Assembly (NCBI GenBank): GCA_001970955.1
Contig: MPUH01000595.1
Coordinates: forward strand, 1-43,795
Direction: 5' to 3'
DNA: 43,795 nt
Origin: Stentor coeruleus
Taxonomy: Eukaryota; Ciliophora; Heterotrichea; Heterotrichida; Stentoridae
The notes beneath the pieces were generated by a model. It did no database searches and was not told the origin of the DNA. It saw only the letters and a program-made list of their open reading frames with translations. Each line of letters begins with the position of its first letter. Positions within the stretch are counted from its first letter, which is position 1. Made by a program: the position numbers and the translations under genes. Positions 1 through 9,896 of the stretch are shown piece by piece.

Positions 1-1200
1 TGGGTGGGATATTATGATGAATCAATCGACTTGCGAATTCTAAAAATCTCTGAAATTATAATCATGATAGATCCAAGTATCGAAAGCGTATTTCTTGCTA
101 AAGAAATTCTTCAAAACCTATTTGATGTTCAAGAAATTACTGGTTCAGATGGTTGATCGGAAAATACTGCACGTTGCTCATTTTTTAATTTTGAAAATTT
201 CGCTAATTTATTGAAATTGTCGCCTATTATTCTCGGAGATAGCACTATTGAAATTGGTGAACTTAATGTTGAAAGCAATAGAATAGTCAAAATTAAAGCT
301 TTAGCCTTTGCAGTTGGAAACTTCTCTGATATAATTGACTTATCTATCACGACTGAAAAACACCTAAAAGGAACAGAAATCATTACCCATGATACGGTTG
401 ATCTTGACATTAAAGATGATCCTTTTATTGTTAAATGAGGTTCACAGGAATTAATAAAGCAGTTTGCAAATCTTATAAGTTAGGAAACTGGGAAGAAGAA
501 GATTGCAATGTTTTATCTTCTGAAAATGGAATTGCTAAAGGTTAGTATTAAAAGAAGTGGTACTTACCAATTATTTGAATACACTACAGTTTACTCTTCA
601 AAAGTTCCATTATACATCATTTTCTCACTTATTTTGGCTATGGCTATATTTATGCCTTTAATGATGTATATAGACAAGAAAAATGCTTACCTTAGCGTTC
701 CTACATTTTCAATGACAGTAGAAACTAAACCAGATAAAAAAGTTAAAGAAGAAAAAATTGAAAATGAATTCCCTAGAAATGATAGCCACAATCGTTCGAT
801 ATTTACTTATCATTTACTATTCAGCATGTTTAAACCGGATAAATCATTCTTAAATTCGAGAAAATTGATGATCATTTGCACCAATGTCATATTTGCCCTA
901 TTTATCCAAAGTTGCTTACTTAAATTTACAAGTCTCAATGCTTTAGCAGTTGGAGTTATATCTGCTATTGTAGTTATTGTACCTTCTGCTTTGAATATTG
1001 CTTTGTTTAGAGGTACATCAAATACCAAACTTGTTTTAGGTGCTTTAATGATTTTGGCTATGAATATTACAAGTGTAATCGGATCATGGTACATTCCAGG
1101 AAGTAGCGGATGGCTGATTTCATGGTTAGCGGGTCTTTGCACTGAGCTCATTGTTAGCCAAAGCATTTTGATGATTGCTTCAAGAGTAATCCTTCATTAG
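1..1200 (+). pseudogene. Broken 3' part of a polycystin-1/GPS-type multi-pass membrane protein
   Basis: The frame enters from before base 1 and ends at a TAG just before 1201. It is interrupted by TGA at 154-156, by an A-run (433-435) one base short, and by an extra G at 540/541. No 15-16 nt GT-AG intron removes these. Read across the breaks, an extracellular-like part leads to a GPS-like stretch (about 435-600) with the order C...GNW...C.., then at least five hydrophobic segments (about 605-680, 860-920, 940-1010, 1030-1090 and 1110-1190). Between the first two lies a cytosolic loop with a KPDKKVKEEK-type basic run and an SIFTYHLLFSMF stretch resembling the loop of PKD1-like proteins. Family assignment rests on this layout, not on a diagnostic motif. 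A REJ/GPS membrane protein of another kind is possible. The breaks could be decay or assembly error. Confidence 0.45.
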
Positions 1201-1621
1201 TTAGATAAAAATTAGATTAAGGAAAAATTTCATAAATGGCTTAATCTATAAAATTTTGATAGCCATAGTGAAATGAGCTATATTAAATATAATATTATAA
1301 TTATTAGCTTTTTACTGTGGTATAGAAGTAATAATTAATGCTAAAATTAATTTTTTATCTTAGAGACATTGAGTATCTTCTTTTAGTTCATTTATTATTA
1401 CCATCAACAAGTTATCTTCTTATATAAAACTTACATATCGACTCCATATCTTTTTATCCCCAGAAATATTTATCATCTTAATCATCTCTTAACACTTGTC
1501 CTTATATAACTAAAATTCAAATAATTTATAGTTACATATTATATAAAAACATATATCCAATACATAACTTTCTATTTTTAACTAGAAAACTTTTTTTAAA
1601 TCTCAATATCTTCATAAGCAT
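1201..1621. other. Intergenic, AT-rich
   Basis: This stretch lies between the convergent ends of the broken membrane gene (+) and the coiled-coil gene (-). I see only AT-rich sequence: no open frame of note, no tRNA-like arm and no repeat. Confidence 0.6.
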
Positions 1622-2815
1622 TTAAGAGTTTGAAAGCCATGACAATTTCCTTAACTTAGCTGTGACAGAATTAATATTTGATTGACAAATAGATAACTCA
1701 AGCTCAAGATCATTTTTCCTTTTACCTGCATTAGGGTTTCTAGACTCACTAAGTTTTTCTATTTCATTTTCTAATTTATATTGTTCTTGAGTCAACAAAG
1801 AAAGTCTATTCTGTAAGTTACCAAGTACATTAGGATTAGGGTCATTTCTTGAAGGTCCTGATTTCCAATTAAGTGCTTCAGTCACATTATTACTAGAATT
1901 GACAATAGTCCTAACTGGCATATAATCTTTTCTTTTACCAACTGAACCATCATTTCTATAATCACAATCCCCAGCATATTCATTTCTAACTGGAGGTCTT
2001 CTACGTTCTTCTGGTGTAGGGTTTTTTCTTTGATAACTTTCTTGATTATTAACAACTCTATCTTTTTTATAGCAAAAATCAGATTCAGAAATACGTTTAT
2101 TCTCTACTTTTCTATTAACTTGAGTTTCTTCTATATTATAATCCTTTCTAAATGAACTATCCACAGATTCTTCTCTTGATTTTTTAATTTCATTAGATTA
2201 TTCCATACTATCTAACTGTCTTTTAATGAAAATACTTGACTTCTTAGGTACTCACTATCCTTCTGTAAAGATGTCTAAATGTCTCTTACACTTCTATACT
2301 CAGTAGCTTCAAGTCTTCTTCGCAGTTCAGAGTTTTCAAAATTTAAATGCTCAATTTCAGAAAAATGTTTACGTTGAAGTTCAAGCAATTGAGATTCAAG
2401 CATGTGTATTTGATGATGAGATTTTTGTAAATCTAGATATGTTGATTCTTCTCTAAGCTTTGCTGATGCTAACTCTTGTTTAAGCATTTCAATATCTCTT
2501 TGTGCATAAAGGTCATCTTTGATCTCTGAACGATCTGGGGATGATTTTTTTCTACAAAAAGCTCTTTTTCTAACTCATTAACTCTTTTTGAGACGTTTCC
2601 TTTGAAAGAATCGATTTCTTCTTCTTTAGATGATTTTATTTTGATACCATTTGGTCTAACATTTCTGCTTGCTCGGTCAGCATTTCTCGAACTTTTTCTG
2701 GTGGAAGGTTGCTTTGCATTGCTAAAAGTAAGTGTGGAGGTATCATTGGCATAGACATATTGGATAAAGCTTCCATACCTGGAGGAATGAGAGAATTTTT
2801 TGGATCTTGAAACAT
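1622..2815 (-). pseudogene. Coiled-coil protein, frame broken by A-run indels (one 15-nt intron)
   Basis: The best start is the ATG at 2815-2813 (MFQDPKNSLIPPGMEAL), which opens a sensible Pro/Met-rich head with a PPEKVREMLTEQAEMLDQM stretch. The frame then needs one extra base at three A-runs (coding strand; T-runs near 2640, 2545-2551 and 2221-2224 on +) and meets TAA at 2198-2200. A further TAG is removed by a clean 15-nt intron at 2275-2289. Joined, it would be a protein of roughly 390 residues: a long central coiled coil (Leu heptads in LDLQKSHHQIHMLESQLLEL), a charged linker, and a C-terminal coiled coil ending about LRKLSWLSNS. I do not recognise the family; a centriolar or cytoskeletal part would fit the shape. 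A recent pseudogene, or a real gene with sequencing errors in homopolymers, are both possible. Confidence 0.45.
2275..2289 (-). other. 15-nt intron in the coiled-coil gene
   Basis: The coding strand reads GTAAGAGACATTTAG, with A at position 10. Removing it takes out the only TAG in this part and keeps the frame from ...EATEYRS into TSLQKDSEYLRSQ, which continues the coiled coil. Confidence 0.7.
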
Positions 2816-3370
2816 TTATAAGATATAAAGTGCATAATATAAATATCATACTTAGAGATTAGAGAAATTCAAATAGTATTTTTTTTTAAGATTATGAGCT
2901 AAAGGTGAAATTTGTTATTTGTATAATGAATTGTTTTATATATTATGATAGTGATTAGAAAGGTGTTGTTAGAAGTTTTATATTATAATGTTGTTAGATA
3001 ACAAAATCAAGATATAGAGAATTAAACTTATAGTGAGTAATATGATGTGATTAAAAGGGTGGAATTGTAAGATTGATAAAAAGTAATTTTTAGAGTAAAT
3101 TAAGTAATATATTACATATTAACTAAGATTTATAATAGAAAATTTGTCCTGGAAAAAATTTTATTAGTTTTAGTAATTAACTTCAATAAATTATTTCACT
3201 AAAGTTGAATCATTAATTTATCGGCTAAACCTAAGTTTGTTTAAGCGCTATGACAAATCTGCACTATATTTGCAAATTCATATTTTGCCGCGAAGTCTAA
3301 TATAATCAAGTATAATAAATGAAATTACTGCATATATAGTCTTATTCAAATCAAGAGTCATAAATAAAAA
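2816..3370. other. Intergenic between divergent genes
   Basis: This is the shared upstream region of the coiled-coil gene (-) and the TTLL gene (+). It is AT-rich. The part near 3220-3300 is slightly richer in GC but shows no open frame, RNA arm or repeat that I can support. Confidence 0.5.
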
Positions 3371-4879
3371 ATGAGAAGCAAGAAGATCCGAGTTAATATT
3401 AGCAGTAACATATAAATAGACACAAAATACCCTGTGATAAGTTCAGCAATTAGAACCTTAAACTGGTCAACTACATTAACTAATGACTGGGATATCTTAT
3501 GGAGAGATGGTTCAGTTTCACTTACAACATTAACCCATATGAGGACAAATCAAAAAATCAATCATTTTCCTGGTATGTTTGAAATATCTCGTAAAAATTG
3601 TCTTGCGAAAAATTTGAATCGTTTTCGTGAGGCTTTCCCTGAAGACTATGATTTTTACCCAGAAACATGGATTTTGCCACAGGATTTTGATGGTTTTAAA
3701 ACAGCTTTTAATGATAAAAGTAGCTTGATTGTAAAGCCGGAAGCAAGTTCACAGGGAAAGGGTATTTTTTTAGTCAATAAAATTGAAGAAGTGAGTGGAT
3801 TAAAAAATGTTATTGGGCAAAAGTATTTGAATAATCCTTTACTTATAGATGGACTTAAGTTTGATTTAAGGATTTACGTACTTGTAGCAGGTTGTGATCC
3901 TTTAAGAGTATATATACATGAAGAAGGGCTTGCAAGATTTGCCACTGAGCCTTACTCTCCTCCAAACGCAAATAACTTAAACAATCGATTCATGCATTTA
4001 ACCAACTACGCCGTAAACAAACTCAACGACAAATTCGTTCAAAACGAAGGCAACAACGACAATTCTCACAAACGCAGTCTTTCAAGTGTCCTAAAAAAAC
4101 TTGAAAAAGAAGGAAAAGATTCAGCAGGTTTATGGGACGATATCTGCGACATAATAATAAAAACCTTAATAACCGCTCAACCATTCCTAGCAACAACCTA
4201 TCGAGCAGGTCAATCTGCAGATTTCTATAATGGTATGTGTTTTGAAGTCTTAGGTTTTGACATAATTATAGATGCTGATTTACGTCCTTGGCTTTTAGAA
4301 GTTAATTTTACCCCTAGTTTTACAACAGACTCTCAATTAGATCTTCATATAAAACATCAAATAATTACAGATACTCTAAGACTAGTAAATTTACCAGATA
4401 AATCTAAACAAATATTTGAAAAAATCCACACTCAATATCTAAATCGAAGAACTATAGGTAAAAGAACATCACAAGAAAATGCTGAACTTCGAGGTTATGC
4501 ACAAGATATCCGTGATGCATATGAAACACAAAACAGTGGAGGGTTTATAAAAATCTACCCAAGCGCCGACTATTTTGTGTATACAAAATTTCTTAAATAC
4601 TCTCAAGTATTATGGGCTGGAGGATTTCTTGAACTTTTATATCTACCAAAAATGAAAAAACCAGTCCTTGAAAATAAAGATAGAAATCATTCAGCAAAAA
4701 AACTTAGAATCAAAAATCAAAGCCCAAAATCTCCATTAAAATCTCAGGGTAATAAAAACTCACCTCAACATTTGAAGAAAGTTAGCACAAAATTAAGCTT
4801 TGCTAGTACAGATTATGATTATTCACACTCTAGGTCGAAAAGCCATTTTTTAGGTACAGAGAATTTTTTTTTTAACTAA
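3371..4879 (+). CDS. Tubulin polyglutamylase, TTLL6/13-like
   Basis: This is an ATP-dependent tubulin-tyrosine-ligase-like enzyme that would add glutamate chains to tubulin in cilia and cortical microtubules. The start is ATG 3371; a 15-nt intron at 3405-3419 joins it to the long frame, giving about 497 residues. Visible TTL motifs in order are DILWRDG, INHFPGMFEISRK, the ATP-binding KPEASSQGKGIFLV, LKFDLRIYVLV, RFMHLTNYAVNK, and the metal/ATP motif LLEVNFTPSFTTDSQLD. The last motif and INHFPGM are closest to the TTLL6/TTLL13 glutamylases rather than to TTLL3/8 glycylases. The C-terminus after the catalytic core is short, basic and Ser/Lys-rich. The stop lies 14 nt before the next gene on the same strand. 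Codon composition changes sharply at about 3945-4215 (A/C-rich) against T-rich flanks. Confidence 0.85.
3405..3419 (+). other. 15-nt intron in the TTLL gene
   Basis: The sequence is GTAACATATAAATAG: GT...TAG, exactly 15 nt, A at position 10. It contains in-frame stops. Removing it joins the start ATG at 3371 to the conserved YPVI...LNW opening of the TTL domain without a frame change. Confidence 0.85.
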
Positions 4880-4893
4880 ATTTATAATAGTAA

Positions 4894-7395
4894 ATGTCTG
4901 ATTCTTTTATTAGAATTTTTGATGAAACATATAAATTTAGGAAAAATGATGTTGAAGAACTTGACCAAATAAGGATAATAATAAGTCCTTATACTCAGAA
5001 AGAATATACATTAACTCATCGATATAAAAATTCTCCAAATACATTTATATGCCAAGATGTAGGTAAAAACAACATGCATTTTAAAGTGATTCCTTGTGAA
5101 AATCAATCAGAAATCGAAATTTGTGTTAAAAAAATTGCAGAAATCCTAGGCAAGTGTAAGTCTGATGTGATGCTAGAAAATGAGATTTTTGATGTACTTG
5201 ATGAGGGAAGATGCTTTTTGATGGTTGCGATACCAACAATTAAAGCTGTGACCCTAGAGCGGTTTTCTGAAACTATTCATAAAACAGGATTGCAAATCAG
5301 TAAAGAGTATTATATGGGGATAATACTTAGGCTTATAAGTTTGGTTAATGAAATACAGCAACAGGGTTTGGAGTTAAATTGTATATTCCCTAATTCTGTT
5401 TATATATGCGAATCTAATGCTGGAGTACCACTTTTTACTATAGAAAATAAAGCATTTAGTTTGAAAATCTCAACAAAAAATTATACTTTGCTTGGAATCA
5501 AAAATAGTCTTCAAAATTTGTATATTCATGATAACAGTGACCTATGGGGGATTTCAATGTGTATATACGCATTATGTGGAAGTGTTCCATTAAACTTATT
5601 ACCAAGCATGGAGAATATACTCAGAGAAGATTGTATATCTACAACACCTTTAAAAATCAAAGACCCTACTCTTGAAAGAATATTCAGAATGGCTCAAGAA
5701 AACAATAAAGCAATATTAACGCATAAATACTTAGAGATTTGGAGAGGATTTTGTGATGAAAACTTTGAAATTATTGAAAAATTAGAAATCAATGATTTAG
5801 AAATTCTACATTCTGGGTTTTTATTCCCAAACAGTTATATTAAAAATTTTGTTGTGCGAAAATGGCTGAGTTTTTATGATGTATACACTTATCTTAATGA
5901 AAATAATCTTATTCTAGATTTGGCTGAAGTATGTTTGAAAATAGACTGGTCTGAGCATAGAGATCTGCTAGAAACATTTTTTAAAATACTTAAACATAAA
6001 CCTAAAAACAGTGTGTTTAAAGAAAAACTTGCTGAACTTGGAATTCTTGGATTTTTTCATACAAATTTGTCGTTAGATCCTAGCAATCAATGCTTTTATT
6101 CGTTTGTTATTGATTATATGTCAGAAAATACTTTAACACTTATGCAGATACTTTATGATAGTGGAATGATAACGAATATTCTAAAACTTGCAAAAAGTAA
6201 TAATTCTTATAAAAATTTTTTACGAGATACTATATCTTATTATGGTTCTAACTCACCTAAATTAATAGAGCAAGTTTTTGATATGGAACTTTTCTCACCA
6301 GTAAATATTATCCAACATCTAGTCGAAATCCCTTACTGTCACAAAATGGAAAAATTAGATGAAATACTAGAACTTAATCTTAAAATCCTTTCTAAAAAAC
6401 CCAACAACGAGGAAATACAAAGAATTATAGAAAATACCCTTGATCTTATGACAGAAATCCTTTTTCTCCCATCTTTAATCCAAAACAATCATATTATAGG
6501 TAAATGCTCTTCACATGAATTCCAAGAAACATCTGTGCTTTACATAAACCCATTTCTATATTTCTGTACTGAATGTCATATTTCACTATGTTCATTTTGT
6601 TTATTTAATTCAGTTCATAAAACCCATAATGTCTACAATTTACTATACTACACAACATATTATCGTTGCATTTGCAATGATGTTCATAACCAAGAAGAAT
6701 TACAACCTGCAGATTTTACTTTTCCTAAAACAATTGAGCGTTTTCATTTCCTCCCATCAAATAGTTTCCCAGTCTTAGAAAATAATTTAAATAAATTCAC
6801 CAGCAAATCTGATATGGTCATAACAACAGTAGAATATTTAGTTAATGATTGGAATAATTTGAGTAATGGAATTATTGCTTATTATGAAGTTAAAGTAAAT
6901 AAAGCAGGAAAATATGAAAATATTGTTATTGGGATTTTGGGTGCTAATATATATTATCATGGAATAAATGGGAATTTTATTGTGAATAATCAACTTGCAT
7001 TTAAAGGTCCAAGAATTGGGTCTTATGATACTGTTGGAATTGGAATTTTAAGGAATTCTAAAACTTTTTTTACATATAATGGATTATTATGTAATAATCT
7101 TGTAGAGTGTCAAATCAATCATAAATTAAAAATTGAAGTTTTTCTTTATGGAGATGGATGCGAGGTTGAGATAAATTTAAGATCATTTTTGTTTCAGTCG
7201 GCTAAATTTGGTGTAGAAAATTTTCAGAAAGCTAGTTCGATGAAAATTTTTGAGAAGATTTTGATGAAAATCATTGAGTTGATTGGCAAACTTGCGAAAA
7301 ATAAATATGAATGGTTGGGAAAAGTTAAGGAAAGGTTTAAGAATCTTTTATGTAAGATTCAAAGAGAGGATCTTGCTCGCAAAGTTAAAGATTAG
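4894..7395 (+). CDS. Pseudokinase / B-box / SPRY protein
   Basis: The protein has 833 residues. Residues about 60-275 resemble a protein kinase fold: DLWGISMCIYALCGSVP (about 216-232) matches subdomain IX, but I find no HRD or DFG catalytic motif, so it is probably a pseudokinase. A helical, armadillo-like middle follows. Residues about 536-579 form a B-box-like zinc site: C-x2-H, then C-x2-C-x4-C-x2-C (FCTECHISLCSFC), then HKTH. The end (about 650-785) is a SPRY domain: YYEVKV, an IGILG strand, a GP..GSYDTVGIGI turn and FFTYNG. B-box plus SPRY is the TRIM combination, without a RING here. SPRY and B-box usually recognise protein partners in ubiquitin pathways; the partner here is unknown. 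It starts 14 nt after the TTLL stop. Confidence 0.65.
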   Translation: MSDSFIRIFDETYKFRKNDVEELDQIRIIISPYTQKEYTLTHRYKNSPNTFICQDVGKNNMHFKVIPCENQSEIEICVKKIAEILGKCKSDVMLENEIFDVLDEGRCFLMVAIPTIKAVTLERFSETIHKTGLQISKEYYMGIILRLISLVNEIQQQGLELNCIFPNSVYICESNAGVPLFTIENKAFSLKISTKNYTLLGIKNSLQNLYIHDNSDLWGISMCIYALCGSVPLNLLPSMENILREDCISTTPLKIKDPTLERIFRMAQENNKAILTHKYLEIWRGFCDENFEIIEKLEINDLEILHSGFLFPNSYIKNFVVRKWLSFYDVYTYLNENNLILDLAEVCLKIDWSEHRDLLETFFKILKHKPKNSVFKEKLAELGILGFFHTNLSLDPSNQCFYSFVIDYMSENTLTLMQILYDSGMITNILKLAKSNNSYKNFLRDTISYYGSNSPKLIEQVFDMELFSPVNIIQHLVEIPYCHKMEKLDEILELNLKILSKKPNNEEIQRIIENTLDLMTEILFLPSLIQNNHIIGKCSSHEFQETSVLYINPFLYFCTECHISLCSFCLFNSVHKTHNVYNLLYYTTYYRCICNDVHNQEELQPADFTFPKTIERFHFLPSNSFPVLENNLNKFTSKSDMVITTVEYLVNDWNNLSNGIIAYYEVKVNKAGKYENIVIGILGANIYYHGINGNFIVNNQLAFKGPRIGSYDTVGIGILRNSKTFFTYNGLLCNNLVECQINHKLKIEVFLYGDGCEVEINLRSFLFQSAKFGVENFQKASSMKIFEKILMKIIELIGKLAKNKYEWLGKVKERFKNLLCKIQREDLARKVKD

Positions 7396-7905
7396 ATATT
7401 TTTAGATTAAAAAGATTTAGGGATTATGATTTTTTGAAATGAGGAAGGGTTTATTTAGATATGAAGGTTTAGATTTTAGTTTTAGTAGTTGTAATTGTTA
7501 TATGCATATAATTAAATAAATATTTTTTTTAAAATCACTATCAGCTTTTTTATTCATATTCTTATATTAAAACTTACTTTAAACAGGATAATCATTGATT
7601 TGTGATTTATTTTTAATAATGATAAAAGTTTGAAATAAAAGAAATTTGGGAAAGTAAATTGAATATTCAGCTTTTGCATAGAAGAATATGAATAGAGCGA
7701 TCGGCAAATAAAATATAAAATATTTAGAATGAATAGAATTTTTAAATTTTTAGATATTGCAAATTAGATGTTAACTTATATTTAGCAAATTTAAACAGAA
7801 GATAACATCTTAAACTAATTATTCCAACTGAAAAATATATATACTCCCAAGTCATTATATATAGAAAGTTCACTATAAAAATATTGGCTAGCCCTAAAGA
7901 ATTAA
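7396..7905. other. Intergenic, AT-rich
   Basis: This lies between the convergent ends of the SPRY gene (+) and the first GTPase gene (-). The first 100 bases are T/G-rich, continuing the composition of the end of the upstream gene. No other feature was seen. Confidence 0.5.
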
Positions 7906-9351
7906 CTAAATTACTATGCAACCACCACCACCACTCTCAATGACTTGAGGTTTCATATTTGCGATTTCTAAGACCATCTTTTTGTTTGATTCCATCATCT
8001 CCATTAACATTCTTTGATTTGCCTCATCTCTTTGTGCATTACTCTCCGCCATAAACTTCATCATTTCCATTATTTCGTTATCTTTAGAATTTTTATTTTC
8101 AATCTGCTTGTTAAGTTCATCTATTTTTTTCTTATTTTCTTTATTAAATTTTTCTGCTTGCTTCCTTGCTTCAGCTTCATTCTGAAAATTTATGCAACCT
8201 TCAATAACAGATTTCGCTGTGCTGATATGACTAATCCAGGATGCTAGATTGATTTTAGGACTTCCTGGACTCCTATAACTATTATAAAATTCAATCCTAA
8301 AAGTCAAATTTTTTATTTCACGTGCTTGAAGCTCGCTCCCAGTAAAATATGAGCACAGTTCAAGCATTCCTGATTCAAACATTTTAATGTCAGGGTTTTC
8401 AATATTAAACAACTCAGAAAATTTTTCTAGGGCAGTTTTTCCTTGGTTAAGAGAATTCATATCATTCTCTGAGCGGAACTTTATTATAAGACCTTCTGCA
8501 AATTTACTCATTTTCTCATTAATATTTAAATCATAAAGCTCAATAAGACGATCTATAGCTAACTTTGCCCTGTCTGATAAAGAATTCCTCATGATTAATT
8601 TTTCGTAATTGCTTACTTGAACACTACTTTTTATTTCATTTCTGAGCTCTTCATTTATATCAGAAGTTGTATTAGGAATTCTAAAAATAGCAACTTTATC
8701 TGGAGAAGTAGAAAGTTTTGAAATTAGTGGCCTTGCAAGCTCAAATTCATTATTTTCTGCAGCCATTTTAGCTAAATTTGTTACAAAAAGATTACTTGTA
8801 TATTTTTTATTTGTACATTTGGTTACAATAATAGACAAGCAATTGAAAAGTTTATTATGCTCAGGAAACATTTCTACAAGCTGTCTTAAAGTTTCAGCAA
8901 GCTCTCTGCCTCTTGATGAAATTATAGTATCAAACGAAATTACAAGAACAATTTTGTAGCTCAAAGCTGAGTCAAAAATTTTTTTAATACAAAATAAATT
9001 GACAATTTCTTGCATGATTGATTTATTATCGCAAAACCCAGGACAATCCCAATATAATTCTCCTTTAATATTCATAAAGTTAGGTAAAGTTGTGCAAGAT
9101 GTATTACTATGTCCTATTTCAATCTTGACTTCTTCCTGTTGGTCAAAATCAATTATAATTTCACCATAATCAGATTCCTCAACTCTTGGCACTAAATCTG
9201 ATAATAGACACAAAGTTGTACTTTTTCCTGCTCCAGTTTTGCCTAGTAAATTAATAGTTTGTTGATTTGTAACTATAATTTTCATATCAGCCTCATCTAG
9301 CATTAAAGTAAGCTTGTTTATGTCTTCTTTACTTTCTTCTTCCTGTTCCAT
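7906..9351 (-). CDS. GIMAP/AIG1-like P-loop GTPase with CaaX tail (copy 1)
   Basis: The protein has 481 residues. G1 is GKTGAGKS (37-44), G2 probably the Thr in SCTTLP (85-90), G3 DCPGF (102-106) and G4 TKC (177-179), an order typical of GIMAP/AIG1 and septin-like GTPases. A long helical part follows, then a coiled coil (about 390-460) and the end GGGGCIVI. CIVI is a CaaX box, so prenylation of Cys478 and membrane attachment are expected. It is a close paralogue of the next gene (9897-11342), in tandem and on the same strand. TGTCTACA lies 46 nt before the ATG, as in that paralogue. GIMAP-type GTPases oligomerise on membranes in animals and plants; the role here is unknown. Confidence 0.75.
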   Translation of the reverse strand: MEQEEESKEDINKLTLMLDEADMKIIVTNQQTINLLGKTGAGKSTTLCLLSDLVPRVEESDYGEIIIDFDQQEEVKIEIGHSNTSCTTLPNFMNIKGELYWDCPGFCDNKSIMQEIVNLFCIKKIFDSALSYKIVLVISFDTIISSRGRELAETLRQLVEMFPEHNKLFNCLSIIVTKCTNKKYTSNLFVTNLAKMAAENNEFELARPLISKLSTSPDKVAIFRIPNTTSDINEELRNEIKSSVQVSNYEKLIMRNSLSDRAKLAIDRLIELYDLNINEKMSKFAEGLIIKFRSENDMNSLNQGKTALEKFSELFNIENPDIKMFESGMLELCSYFTGSELQAREIKNLTFRIEFYNSYRSPGSPKINLASWISHISTAKSVIEGCINFQNEAEARKQAEKFNKENKKKIDELNKQIENKNSKDNEIMEMMKFMAESNAQRDEANQRMLMEMMESNKKMVLEIANMKPQVIESGGGGCIVI

Positions 9352-9896
9352 TGTTTCTCTTCTAAATTATAATGTTGATAAAAAAATTTGGAAAAATGTA
9401 GACAATTTATGATGAAAATGGAATAAAATCTAAAAATAAACTATTATTTTATGCATTCACTATAGCAAGAATGCTAGGATAATTAAAATATTATTAGATT
9501 ATAAGTTATAATAATGCAAAAGCAGAATTGATTATTTATTTAAAATAATATTTATACCAGTTATTTAGGCTAAAGATTTGCATGGATGATTAAACTTAAT
9601 TCTTATAGCATATTCTATTCCTCCCCTTGACTTTATTCGATTTCTTTTTCACTATTTTATGCTCAAATCCTTTAAAATCCCAAGCTTGCATTTTTAAAGA
9701 ATTTTATTTGGTTAAATAAGGTTTTATAATATTATCTAATCAATTTTAAATTATATCATACTAAAACCTATTTGATCTTATTAAGGCTACTCTTTCATTT
9801 AAGTTTATTATATTAATAGTATTTATCATTAATATAAATATTGAAAATATGAATAAGAAATAAAGTAGATTTTTTTAATAAAACTATTTCTATTGC
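9352..9896. other. Intergenic between tandem GTPase genes
   Basis: It holds the promoter region of GTPase copy 1 (see the motif at 9397-9404) and the 3' side of copy 2. A C-rich patch (about 9625-9650) interrupts AT-rich sequence. I see no open frame. Confidence 0.5.
9397..9404 (-). promoter_or_regulatory. TGTCTACA motif upstream of GTPase copy 1
   Basis: TGTCTACA on the gene strand, with A/T flanks, sits 46 nt before the ATG. The same octamer is upstream of the other two GTPase genes. Its role, as a promoter element or a 5' UTR signal, is inference. Confidence 0.4.

Noticed and set aside
6630..6637. Further TGTCTACA copies at 6630-6637 (inside the SPRY gene), 17245-17252 (at a start codon) and 21370-21377 (inside the USP gene)
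   Set aside because: Two are coding sequence and one coincides with ATG TCT ACA of a gene start, so they are probably chance and not counted as upstream elements.
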